From positions 434,001 through 498,000 of the forward strand of contig OZ017758.1 in NCBI GenBank assembly GCA_963969365.1: a stretch of DNA of 64,000 bases, in the 5' to 3' direction. Each line of letters starts with the position of its first letter. The first letter of the stretch is position 1. A program made the translations under genes and the position numbers. The notes beneath the pieces are model-generated. The model saw only the letters and a program-made list of their open reading frames with translations, ran no database searches and was not told the DNA's origin. The DNA is from Asterochloris sp. CNOR1. Its lineage: Eukaryota > Chlorophyta > Trebouxiophyceae > Trebouxiales > Trebouxiaceae. Positions 1 through 11,300 of the stretch are shown piece by piece.

Positions 1-121
1 CAGACATGGCTGGGCATGTTGTCAAGATGTGCAACTCATCTTCCACAGCACCAGTGGAGCATAGGCGGCATATCCTTTGCTCCCTGGGTGGGCGCACAGG
101 CTTTATAATCCTGTCTGTGCA

Positions 122-170
122 GAGCCTGAGTTCACTGCAACTGAGCCTGAGTTCACTGCAACTGAGCCTC
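122..170. repeat. Short tandem repeat, 21-bp unit
   Basis: Two full copies plus seven bases of a 21-bp unit beginning GAGCCTGAGTTCACTG run head to tail with no mismatch that I can see. It lies just beyond the 3' end of the retrotransposon remnant. It may be a 3' tail repeat of that element or an unrelated minisatellite; the sequence does not decide. Confidence 0.8.
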
Positions 171-2015
171 AGGCCAGTGCCCGCCTGTGGTTGGCAATCT
201 TGACATGATGCAGGTATGGCTCCAAGCCTTCCTGCAGCTTACGTCACGGAAGTATTCAGGGACAAGGATGGGCCCTGGGCTGCTGCAATCAGCCTTGAAC
301 TTGCAAACCTCTGCTGCAGCAGCCATGCCCTCAGTGTTAGTCACGTCTGTGCCAGGGCTTGGGAAACCCCAGTATGTGGCTGCCCAGCGCACAGGTCTGT
401 CATCCTCCATGCACTGGGCATGGGCCTGGAAGCGAGCTGCCACCCTAGCCCAATGCACAGCCAACGGATATGTGCCAAACTCTGCATACACAGCAGCGGT
501 AGGTGCACGCCGAGATACGCCCAGGATGCCGCGCAGGAAATCCCTGTACACCTGCTCGGCTGGCTCAGCCCACCGCCGCTTGGTTGTGTCCGTGCAGCAG
601 GTGCCACCAAACCTCGCAGCCGTATGACAAGATGGGCAGCACCTTGGCGTTGAACAGCTTGAGGATGCAGTCCAAGCTGGAGATGCCCTGCCGACAACAT
701 CGGTGCCGCACAGCAAAGGCAGCCCTTCGTGCGCTTGCACACAGTTGTGCAATGGCCTCCCTGAATCCACCCTGTGTCTCCAGTGAAAGGCCAAGGTACT
801 TGAAATGGTTGACCTTCTTCAGGGCCTTGCGGTTGTAGTGGAGCGTTGGCAGACTGGCCAGCGCAGGCCTGCGCGGCTGGAATACAAGCACCTCGGTCTT
901 CTTGATGCTGACCTGCAGTCTGCGGCAGGTGGCAAACTGATGCAATGTGTCCAGCAGGCCTTGCAACCCCATAGCTGAGCGGCTGATGAGCACCAGGTCA
1001 TCTGCGTACAGCAGCAGGGGAACAGCATGCCCGTCAAGTTCTGGCACATCGAGGCCAAAGTTCCTCTGCATGAGACGCTCCAGAGCGTCAACAAAGATAC
1101 CAAAGAGCGCCGGGCTCAATGGACTTCCCTGCTGTACCCCTTGATGGCATCTGAAGGGCTTGCTGAGGCCATCAGCTGTCTTGACTGCTGCACAGTCTTT
1201 GCTGTACATGGCCTGCAGGCAGGACAGGAAGCGGCCCCCAACACCAATGCTACTGAGCACTGCCCACAGCACATCCCGTGGCACAGTGTCGAAGGCTTTG
1301 CGGAAATCCACAAAACAGCAGTGGAGCTGTCCCCCTTCACGGCAGCACTTGTTCTGCAGAGTATGGAGGACATAGTGTTGATCACTGGTGCGTTGGTCAG
1401 GGCGAAATCCCGCCTGGCTGGCAGCTCGGAGGCCATGCTCTTCTGTCCATGCAGTTAGTCTGCACTCTAGGACAGAATCAAACACCTTTTTGAGTGGCGG
1501 TGTGACTATGATGCTCCTGTAATTGGCCATGTCACATCTGTCACCAGTCTTGTGCACAGCCGTGATGATGCCCATGGATAGTGCATCAGGAATGTCACCC
1601 GCCAGCATAAGATTGAAAAGGTCAACATACTTGTCCAGCAGGGCAGGAGCTGCATCCTTGAGCAGGTCTGCAGACAGGCCATCATGGCCCGCTGCCTTAC
1701 CGCGCTTGGCCCGCCGCAGGGCTCTTTCAACCTCTGCGGCAGTGATGTCAGCGTTCAGTTGTGCCGCATCAGGGGCAGGATGATCTGTAAGCTGGTAGCT
1801 CACAGGGGAACAGCTGGACAGGGGCGGGTGCCGGCACCGTGCCATGTAGTTCCTGCATATATGTCAGCTGTGCTTGGGCATTGACAGGGCATTGGGACTG
1901 TTTCCGGACCTTGAAGGGTATCCAGAAGGACTGGTGCCCTGCCCTGCATGCAGCTTCAAGTTTGGCACTGTTGGCCTTGAAGTAGTTGCGCTTCTTGTGC
2001 TTGCGCTCAAGTAAA
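153..2015 (-). mobile_element. Decayed non-LTR (LINE-type) retrotransposon, 5'-truncated
   Basis: Reading the minus strand, about 1.86 kb of non-LTR retrotransposon coding sequence survives. From about 2012 down to 1800 there is a basic linker (RKHKKRNYFK, then SFWIPFKVRK) of the kind found just before the reverse transcriptase domain. The RT domain follows at 1845-565, and a C-terminal part at about 620-153 continues in another frame with FLRGILGVSRRAPTAAVYAE. Linker, RT and C-terminus lie in three different registers, so at least two frameshifts separate them and the copy is inactive. No endonuclease domain is present. The coding part stops exactly where the TTAA-bounded element at 2016 begins, so that insertion may have cut it, but I could not find the rest of the LINE beyond 3408. 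Confidence 0.85.
565..1845 (-). pseudogene. Reverse transcriptase domain of non-LTR retrotransposon
   Basis: This 426-residue open frame holds a complete RT core. In order it shows GKAAGHDGLSADLL, TGDRCDMANYRSI, SQAGFRPDQRTSD, motif A FVDFRKAFDTVP, motif B GVQQGSPLSPALFG, motif C LLLYADDLVLIS with the catalytic YADD, KTEVLVF, and FKYLGL. This is the fingers-palm order of non-LTR reverse transcriptases. The catalytic aspartates are intact. The frame ends soon after SYGCEVW, where homologous proteins continue, and the continuation is readable in a shifted frame (overlapping ORF 794-153). The ATG at 1845 is only the first ATG of the open frame; the natural protein would begin well upstream. In the living element it would carry out target-primed reverse transcription. 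Confidence 0.85.
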
Positions 2016-2385
2016 TTAACCCTTGAATATCCTAGGACTCTGGCGCGCGCTGCCACAACCACTATCAGTCGCGACAGCGTGCATACGGGGAGGGCCTTTC
2101 TATGCTCTGTAGGAGAAGGTGCAGCACCTGACTTAGGGATGTAAGCATGTCCTGCACAGCAAGCACCTGATGCTTGTGAACAAGCTCTCATGTCACCGCA
2201 CACTGTGCTTCCGCTGCAAACGCCTGGGAGCCCACAAACCTGGCAGCTTGCAGCCTGTCCTGTACTGCAGGCAATGGCGCCTCTGCAGGAGCTGACCAGT
2301 AGCCAGCCAGCAGCACCACTCAGGCTTTCTCGTGCAGGAGCAGGCCGTCAGGTGTCCTGCCCATTCCTCTCGGTGTGAGTGGAGG
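2016..2385 (+). repeat. Left terminal inverted repeat arm
   Basis: About 370 bp that reappears in reverse complement at 3043-3408 with scattered substitutions and small indels. The same peptide (MSPHTVLPLQTPG) is therefore encoded at 2190 on the plus strand and at 3238 on the minus strand. The outermost bases and the block around 2200-2330 are the best kept. Confidence 0.85.
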
Positions 2386-2795
2386 TCCCGCGTCATCAGC
2401 TGCACCTCTAACCCCAGTGTATCGCCTTCCGCATAGCCGTACTGCTGCATCACCCTGAAGAGCCGCTGCATGCCGTCAGGTGGCAAGCCAGTGCTGGCAA
2501 TCACCTCCTGGATCGTGACCATGCCTGGCCTGCAGCAAGAGCACGGCATCCACTTCCCCACCAGCTGAACCAGTGTTCCATCTGCCCAAGCAGCTTAGGA
2601 TGCAGACAGCCCCATGGCGGCGCCAGTCAGGCGCAGTCATGTGGCGCTTGCACACGCTGTCACTCACTGCACATTGCGAATGACATATGTCATGAAGCTT
2701 GAAACAGGAGACAGGCCACACAGGGCCTCCGGGCATCCAGGGCCTGCAGAGATGCCACCTTGTGCCGCGCAGCACCTTTTCTGCAGCCTACCAGT

Positions 2796-2872
2796 GCAGT
2801 CAGAGCAGCCAGTGTTGTCAGACTGATCAGTGCAGTCAGATCAATCAGTGCTGACAGACTGATCGAGCTGTG
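2796..2872. repeat. Degenerate short tandem repeat in the element centre
   Basis: Irregular copies of a motif like CAGTCAGATCAATCAGTG follow one another between the inverted-repeat arms. On the minus strand this gives an LTALISLTTLAALTAL-like periodic peptide that I do not regard as coding. Confidence 0.6.
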
Positions 2873-3042
2873 GAGCATCTATCAGTGCCCAACCTCTGCA
2901 GATGTGCGTACAACGTTGATTGTCCAGTCATTGAACTGCTGAACCAAGATGCTTCCCACTGCGTCACGAACTGCCCCAAGAAGTTGCTGAGGCCCTCAGC
3001 TTCTAGTGTGGCTGTGACAAAGCAGCCCCTATGGTGCAGAAT

Positions 3043-3408
3043 CTCCACTCACACCGAGAGGAACGGGTGGGACGCCTGACGGCCTGCTCCTGCACGAGAA
3101 AGCCTGAGTGGTGCTGCTGGCCTGGCTACTGGTCAGCTCCTGCAGAGGCGCCATTGCCTGCAGTACAGGACAGGCTGCAAGCTGCCAGGTTTGTGGGCTC
3201 CCAGGCGTTTGCAGCGGAAGCACAGTGTGCGGTGACATGAGAGCTTGTTCACAAGCATCAGGTGCTTGCTGTGCAGGACATGCTTACATCCCTAAGTCAG
3301 GTGCTGCACCTTCTCCTGCAGAGCATAGAAAGGCCCTCCCCGTATGCACGCTGTCGCGACTGATAGTGGTTGTGGTAGCGCCAGAGTCCTAGGACATTCA
3401 AGGGTTAA
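3043..3408 (-). repeat. Right terminal inverted repeat arm
   Basis: Inverted partner of 2016-2385. It ends in AAGGGTTAA. The divergence between arms suggests an old insertion. Confidence 0.85.
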
Positions 3409-3853
3409 GTCACTTAAGCTTTTTCTTTTGGGGACGCATCTCACCTGGCAGGATGATCAAGCAGTCGGCTTCGGCCTCAGGATCCCGCTGACGGTGTCTG
3501 AAACATTCAGAGAACCTGTTGCCTGCGGTCACGTTCCAGCTGCAGCCTTGCAATGTGACTGAATGACTGAGTCGTGGCATGAAGACTGACCCCGAGCCAG
3601 CAGGTCACATCCACAGGGAGTCCAGGGTATCAACATGAGGCTGGTGAATGATGTCTAGACATCACATGACACAGATACCCGCACATGAGCTGAAGTTTAT
3701 CGTACAGAATGCTCACAGGACCGGCGGGGCTTTGACTGGGTTTTACCACAGGTTCCAGCAGATGTTGCCATCTACTGCAGGGTCTGCCAGCAGGAGAAGG
3801 GCCTCAGCCAGCCTGCCAGTGATGCACAACTGTATGGCTGGCAGTCACGCACC

Positions 3854-4400
3854 TTGGACAACAAGGAAGCAGAGGCCTTCCCAGCTGTGTCAACCACTGC
3901 TGTCAGCTTCAGACAGGCTGTGGTGCGAGACATGAGCTGCAGAGTGGAGCGAGTGGAGGCAAGCCTCGTGACCTGTGACTCTGGCATCAGGGCTCTGTAT
4001 GATGTGGGCACCAGCTTCCAACAGCCCCACTTTGGGCTGATCCAGGACATACTGGAGGTGAGCGCTGCCTGAATGTAGGCTGGGCTATTGCCACACTGAG
4101 GTGCTGTGTTTGTGCGGATGCACCACAACACTTTCATGGTTGCAGGTGCATATGTCAGGCAAGCAGAGGCTTGTTTTCCGTGTGAAATGGTTTCGGGAGC
4201 GGGAACTCTTGCCATCAGGGCTGTACAATGTCAAGCGAAACAGCTTTCTTGACAAGCTGGACTGGCTTGAAGCAGATGATGTTGATTGCCAGGTGTTTTT
4301 TGGCAGCAAGCCGGACAGTGATTGGTCACATGTCTTTGAGTACCGCAGCTTTTCTCACATCCCGTCTTGGTGGCTATCTACACAAGAGGAAGCCAGCTGA
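3854..4400 (+). pseudogene. Possible transposon-derived protein fragment (DUF4216-like pattern)
   Basis: Two open blocks join across a plausible intron. The first ends QQPHFGLIQDILE, donor GTGAGC near 4058. The second starts after GGTTGCAG near 4145 with VHMSGKQRLVFRVKWF and runs to a stop at 4398-4400, passing DCQVFFGSKPDSDWSHV. The pattern of FG-x-I, then LVF-x-VKWF, then QVFF, then W-x-HV resembles the C-terminal DUF4216 segment of plant CACTA/En-Spm transposon proteins. That is a pattern judgement, not a search result. The upstream part (3648-3935) is open but unrecognised. It lies among other mobile-element remains, which fits. It could instead be the last exons of an unknown gene. Confidence 0.35.
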
Positions 4401-5368
4401 CAATCTGAAATGATGCTGCCCCGTCACAGACATAGAGACCGCTGCATGCTGAACAAACCATGAGGCACTGCTTCTGAACAATCCATCTAGATGCCATAGC
4501 TTTCTTTTAGCAGAGTCCCATCCACTTCTCGTTGTCTATCCTCAGGAAGAGAGGAACAAGTGAGCACAAGGAGACCTCTGTGCGTTGGGTTCTGAAATTC
4601 TGGCAGAACTGGGCCAGTGCCCCCAAAATCCGGAATTCCTGGCCTACGCCTTGACATGAATGTCATAGAAAATGCCTGCTCTGTGCTCTAGATGACCACT
4701 TGGAGGACACTGATGGCTTGTGCTGCCTCAGATTTGGAAAGCCAAGCGTGGGCGCCTGTGCAGGCTGGTATTTGTAGTGTCTGGGAAAACCGTCCAAAAT
4801 TCGGGTCCGGATTTCGCCCCACTCCTCATAGGGCAAGCACACTGCAGCTCGCCAGCTGCAGCGGCCCTGTATACTGCTTCAGCTGGGCTCCGCCCCAACC
4901 CTTGTAGAGACCCATGCAGGACCCGATGAATCAACAACGGTTTCAGCGCTGAGAAGTGCAATGGGAGTCCAACCATGGTGCCCGGTGTGAGCACTTATCG
5001 GGTTGTTTAGGTTGCTGGGGTGCTGAAATGCGGCGAGTTTATGGGAAGTACGTCTTGGACCGGGAGCAATTGGGTTCCCCTATCATTATAAGCTTTCTTT
5101 CTGTCTTCTTCATTCATAATCTGCGCTTCGTGGCTTGACTGACGGTGCCACGCAAGGTTTTTGACTGGGATCTGTAGCATGTGTGGTTGATTTCAGCACT
5201 CCACCCCTCACAGTAATTTTTGACCGACTGTCGCCAGCCCCATGAAACGGTTTCACCACCATGACCACCATGACCATGCGGGCGCAACACCTGCTGGCGA
5301 TCAGATGGCAGTGAGCTCATTTTGGCCTATTTTGGGGAACAGGAGCACGAGTTGATTGGCTTGACAAT
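4401..5368. other. Intergenic, 5' flank of the phospholipase D gene
   Basis: No protein family is recognisable in either strand. The stretch before 5369 would hold the promoter and leader of the phospholipase D gene. I cannot name a specific element in it. Confidence 0.5.
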
Positions 5369-8300
5369 ATGTTTATCATGCAGGGAGCCAAGCACTGGCT
5401 ACATGGCACACTGCATGTGGGCGTGTTGGCTGGCCGAGGCCTGCCAAACCACACGGCGCTCAGCGGCAAGTGCCTGCCTTACGCGCTGGACTCCTGCCTG
5501 CGTGGCACCAGCAGGATTGCCTGCTCTCTACGGCCAGCCCAGGCATATGTAGCAGTGGAACTTGGCACGACACGCAGGTGATATTGCCTGCCAAAGCAAG
5601 CTCCGAGCCCCAGCACCCACTCCCTCTTGCAAACTGGTCTGACCAATCTGCGGTGCCCTGTAAGCAAGGCCACCAGGGGCAGTCTACATTGTGGTGCCCA
5701 GCTGCTTTGCCCAAAGCAAATGCGAAGCAAAGCACCCCTGTCAGTTAACAAGCTGCACATGCCCACGCACACCCTTCACCCCCGCGCATGGGCCTCCTAG
5801 CCGGCTCTTGCGGACAGGCCTGCATCAGGCCGCAGCAGTGCAGGTGACGACCCAGCTGCTAGCCTGCAAGACTCAGACAGGGAAATTTCAGCCGTGCAGG
5901 GCCCGGACAGACATTGTGGGCCACAGTTCCCACCCCACCTGGAATGAAAACTTCTGCATTCTGGTGGCTGACGAGGTGGACTCAGTCAATTTTCTGGTCA
6001 AGGACGACAATTTGATTGGTGAGCCATGCTGCCATGGCCCATAGCCCTGCGGGCTCATGTGCGCCTGGGCTTGGTGTGCGCTGGGAGGCTCCTGCCCTCA
6101 GCACAACCTCCAGCAGGCATAGGCCATCTGCATCAGTGAGTGCCCTGCCATGCTGGAGGTGTCTGGGGGAGCACAAGCACTGTGCGCAATGTGTGCGTAG
6201 CGCAGCACATACGGGCTTGGTGCCCATGCAGCATGCATGCAGGGCATAGCACACTGTTCACCTTGTGTTGCGCATGGACGCTTGGTATTGCTGAACAAAG
6301 CTGTGAGTCCTGCAAGGAAGAGCTGGCATCGAGTCTGAGGCGGGCTGCACTTGCCCCTGTCAAGTTGTCCGCCACACTTGCGCAGCCTGCTTGCCCACAG
6401 ACACAGCCTCTTGATGCCGGCCGAGGCAACCAGCACGTGCAGTGCTCATGATCTGCTCCTGAAGTCTGTTGCTGCTGGCAGATGCTCGCCATGCAGCGCT
6501 CATGCCCCTGTCTCAGAATCCTGTTGCTGCTTGCAGAGGCTCCCCATCTGGGACTGATGACCTGTCTCTGACGCCTGTTGCTGGCTGCAGAGGCCCCCCA
6601 TCTTGGCCTGGTCACCATGCCTATAGAGCAGGTCCTGTCAGGCCAGAAGATTGAGGGCTGGTATGATCTCAAGGAGCCACGTGCAATGCGCAAAGGCAAG
6701 CCCATCAAGGCTCAGGTCAGCCCCTTGTTTCCCCGGCTGGTGCCTTGCACAGTGAGCAGCAGGAAATTCTGCTGTTGATGCAGCGTGGACTGGAGTTGAC
6801 CATGGGCATTGCATGGGACAGAGGCCTGCGCTGACCTGCCTATGCCTGCACGTGCAGGCCACAACTGCCTGCATGTCCTGTCTGCAGGCCCTGCGCAGAT
6901 ATATTGGCCTGCATGATCTTTGGCAAGCACCATGGCAAAGTGTTGGCAGCGGCTGCCCTGCCCATGCAATCCATCCTCGTGCAATACCTTTTCCTGATAC
7001 CTCTGCAGGGCTCCATCCAGATCACTCTGGAGTTCATAAGCATTGACAAGGACCCCAACTGGAACCAAGGGGTGAAGGGGTCAGGCAACAATGGCGGTGT
7101 TCCAGATGTTTATTTCCCTATGCGCAAGGGCTGCCATGTGACCCTGTACAATGATGCCCACGTGGTGAGCCTCTTGCCCAGCTTGTCAGTCACGCCCCAG
7201 CAATGCAGGAGCGGCCAGGGATGTGCACTGCTCTCCTGCCAAAGGGTGCTGCGTGCCTCTGGACGATGACGCCCGTTGGATAGTCATGATGAGCCTTATG
7301 CCTGCCACTGAGGCAGCTTAAAGGCAGGCATAGGGGCCAGTCTTGGTGTCAATGGCCCTGTGGTGAGCACGCAGCACCTCACCTTCTGGGCTGGCCTCAA
7401 AGATGGTGCCGTCCCTGAACAGCACGACCAAACAGTTGCACACCGCGTCAGTCTGTAGCTCACGGTGTTCTCTGCTTCTCACCACGCAGGTTGACCATGA
7501 GAGCGCTGCCCCAGGACAGGAGGCTGGCACCCACTTTGAGCCAGCAGACTGCTGGAGCGATCTGTATGACGCCTTTGAGCAGGCGGAGATGCTCATCTAC
7601 ATCATCGGTGGGTGGCTCAGGTCCTGATCAGCTTGCTGCGCCCTCAACTGCGGCGGCTCTGCATGTGCTTCTGGTGCATGCCACTTGTGTGGCCGCTCGG
7701 TGCATCAAAACTGGGACACTGCTAGGTTGCGCTAGGGTCTTGCTCCCTGCCTGATCACGGGCATGCCGCATTCCGGGTGTCCCTTGCTTTGTCATGCCCC
7801 GGAGTGCGCTGCAGCAGGCTGGGCCACCTAGTGCAGGCACTGTGTGGTCCTGCAGGCTGTGCACTGAGCCCAAGCCATGGCAGGCTGACCCACACACCTA
7901 GCGAAGGCTTGTTTTGTGTTGCTGCAGGCTGGGCTACCTGCAAAATGTCACACTGCAACCGCCAATGCTCAAGCTAAGCAGCGCACTGCTCTGTGTTGCT
8001 GCAGGCTGGGCAGTGTACGACAAGCTCAAGCTGCGCCGGCGGAGAGGGGAGAAGTGGACGCAATCCAGCGAGCTTACACTGGGTAAGGATGCACCCCCTG
8101 TAGTGTTGAGTGGGATGGGGCCGCTGCAGACTGACCTGATCTGCAGGGTCCAGCCTCACAGTGCAATGCAGCAGCTCCAGCTCTGCCGTCAACTCTGGAA
8201 GCAGCAGCTGCCAGAGCTGGCCACCCATATAGCAGGGTGCCATGCATGCAGAGCAGGAACCTTTGCATGCAGCGGCACATGTGGAAAAGTCTGCCCACAC

Positions 8301-11300
8301 ACCTGGCGGTGTGTTCTGTCCAGAATAAAGAGGTGATGCCCACACTCCATGGAGATCTACAAAGCACCCACAGCAAGCCCTCACTGCTTCAGGGGAGCTC
8401 TTGAAGAAGAGAGCTTCTGAGGGTGTGCGTGTGTGCATCATGATCTGGGACGACCGCAGCTCCATCAACCTCCCCGTGCTGACTGGGGGCAGTGGCCTTA
8501 TGATCACTCATGATGAGGAGACACGGCGCTACTTTGCCGGAAGCAAGGTAGGCACTGCTGTTGCTTATTGCAGCCTGCTTTGCAGGGCAGTGCAGAGCTT
8601 GTGGTTCCTGCAGCCGACTGCCACTATCATCGGCCGTGCTTGGCAGTGCTTGGTGTGTTGTCAGTGCAAGTTCCCGCCTGAGACATGGTCCCTCTGCCAC
8701 GGCTGTAGCGGCCAACTGAGGCCACTGCTGTTCCAGCGCGCAGGGCACAGTCAGCTCTGGGCTGCACACAGAGGCGGGGTCTCCGCTTAGCCTGCTCATG
8801 AAGCTGAGGGGCCAGCCAAACTGCTTCAATCAATGGCCACCTTACAGGGGAGGGACACTCCACCAATTGGCTGATGTGCTGCCCACCACAGGTGCATGTG
8901 AAGGTGTGCAAACGCGCAGGCGGGAAGAGGGACAGCTGGAAGCAGCGCTTCACGCTGGGGGCCATGTTCACGCACCATCAGAAGACAATTGTGATGGACG
9001 TGGACCCGGCTCGCTGGAGCGGGCAGGCCAACCGGCCCCTCAAATCTCAAGGTGAGGCTGTGAAAGCTGCACAGGCAGTCTGCGCAGGCCAAAACAGCCG
9101 CCTGGTTACCTGTGACATACATGGACTCAGTCCGCTGGCGCAGGATGGCAGGCTCTAACAGCAGCTCATGCTGGCATCGTTTTGCCGCCAGCCAGTGCTC
9201 CACTGTGTCCCACACGCTGGGTCAAGAGTGCTGTTTAGCCATTGAAGGCTGGCGATCAAAATGTGCCAGAAGCACGTGCACTGTGTGCATGCAGCCGCTG
9301 CAGTGGCACGCCCACTTTAGCCAAGTGTAGGAGATGTCTCTGCCACAGCAAGTCAAGCCGTAGCACATGCAAACAACAGCCTTGTGGCCAGGGTCTTGCT
9401 CGGAGAGGGTCTTGCTCATAGACCAGGTCATGCTCTCAGCTGCTGCAATATGGGTCAGCCCCCCACACCCGCCTGCAGGCGGCGCGCGCAGCTCAATAGA
9501 GCTGGCAGAGCGGGCCCAATCAAGGATGCAGCAGCAGCCCAGCAATGGAGTGTCCAGCAATGGCATGGTCGAGGAAGGCATGATGCCCAATGGCGTGGAG
9601 TCCAACAACACAGGGCAGACAGCTGGTGGGGTGCATGACAACCTGCAGCGGCAGGACAGCAGCAGCTCAGACGATGCTGAGGAAACTGTGGCAGGTGGGG
9701 TGTCTGTCTGAGGCCCACGGGGTGGTTTCCACAAGGGGTTTTTGAGGTTGTGAGGGAAGGGACTATGGAAGTGCAGCTTTGGCAAGCACTGGCCCTGCCA
9801 GTATGGTGGCGGGGTTCCGCTGATGTTAGAGGGCTGTGCCTGGTTGCAGGACATCGTGTCTTCACAGGCAGCTGCCCAAGTCCAGGATGCTGGTTGCATG
9901 GTAGGGATGTTGAAGTTGAAACCCTGTGATTCTCCTTGTTGCAGGCGCCAGGTCAAAGCTGAAGCAGACTCTTCACTCCCTTCACTGGTTTTTGAATCAC
10001 CTGTGTCCCTGCCTGCTGAGCAGGGTGTGACTGGGGTGCTTTGTTCATTCTGGTCCCAGGGCTGGAGCACTGCCTGAGAGCTGTGCCGCTTGTGCTGGCA
10101 CCCAGCCAGTTGCCGGGCTTGCACCTTGCTTCCATTGCACTGAAGGGCACAGCTGGCATACCGAAGGCTGGCCGAAAACTGAAGGTATCTGAACCCCTCA
10201 GATTCAACAGGTCAGGCCCTTTGCTGACTGCAGGGCAGGATCTGAACAAGCCGGAGGACATGCTTGATCAAGGGCCGGGCAAGCAAGGGGGGCCTGTCAA
10301 GGAGGTGGGTGATCAGAAAAGCGACCCCCTCTGCTGCCTTCTTTGGCTGTGCCAGTTGTCTTTCACAGTGCCATGGGCAAAAGGTTAGGCCTCTGCATGC
10401 TGACTGTGCTGCTCTCTCCCCAAATTGCTGTCTCCATGGGCCCCCAGACTGCTGGCCCCCAGCTACTTAAATGTTTGCCTGACTAACAGCCAGCCATAGC
10501 CAGCTACTCAGTCACTGTGGTGTCAGGGTGGCGGAGGCTCTCATCACTGATGCCTGATCTGGTGAGCTGCAGGAGTTTGTGAACATCCGCTTGAACAGCG
10601 AGCAGCAACAGCAGGCTGCGCAGCCAGGCACAATGCGCCAGCTGATTGCCTTCGTTGGGGGAATCGACCTCTGCGATGGGCGCTATGATACTCCCGAGCA
10701 CAGCCTGTTCAAGACGCTCGATACCACTCACGAGCCTCCCGACTTCTGTGAGGCCTGTTGCATGCGCTGACCGGGACCCTTTCAATGCATGTGGGCCCCG
10801 CAGTCTGTCATGCTGCTGTGCTCCATGCTACCCACGCACTCCTGACTGCTGTGAGCCACGCTGTTGCCCTGGGGCAATGCGCCTGAACAGCTGCACATCT
10901 AGTTCTGGCAGACAGCTCGAGCCCCCTGCTCAGGACACAGGGCACTTCCTGCCTGCATGGGGACAATTCTGCGGCTTTGTCTCTGCAGCGCCAGCCCTCG
11001 ACCTGAGCCAGCCCTTTGCTGATGTGCTGCTCTGACTGATGTGTTGCGCCTCAAACCTACATCCTCCTCTGCTGCAGACCAGCGGTGCGTCGCAACCTTT
11101 GATGTGAACAAGGGAGGTGAGCCCTTGACATGGACACTACAACCTCACTTCCATTGCCCATGTTGCGTGTCTGGCTATCACCTGCAGTTGCATCTGTGCT
11201 TGCAGCAGTCATACATCATACTGCCTGACCCCACCCAGCGCCAGCTTGTCCCAATGTCCACTGAGCACTTCCTCACAGCTGACAGCTTCTGCCAATGCGC

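Larger units (their letters stand above)
2016..3408. mobile_element. Non-autonomous TTAA-ended DNA transposon with long inverted repeats (piggyBac-like)
   Basis: The unit starts TTAACCCTTGAATATCC and ends with the inverted complement, ATTCAAGGGTTAA. Its two arms (about 2016-2385 and 3043-3408) are imperfect inverted repeats of about 370 bp around a ~660-bp centre. TTAA at both ends matches the target duplication of piggyBac elements, and CCC next to it matches the CCY tip typical of that superfamily (established knowledge). I see no transposase in the centre, so it would need to be mobilised in trans. It sits directly against the retrotransposon remnant. An alternative is a foldback element that ends in TTAA by chance. 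Confidence 0.7.

Noticed and set aside
9945-10030. Alternative PLD exon starting at the TTGCAG acceptor near 9944 ([16 protein letters not shown])
   Set aside because: It is phase-compatible on entry, but the frame soon hits a stop and I found no donor restoring the phase needed at 10234 or 10573. Skipping it gives a consistent chain.
9222-10124. A 300-residue minus-strand frame antisense to PLD exon 9
   Set aside because: No domain. It arises opposite the low-complexity CAG-rich exon, where stops are rare on both strands.
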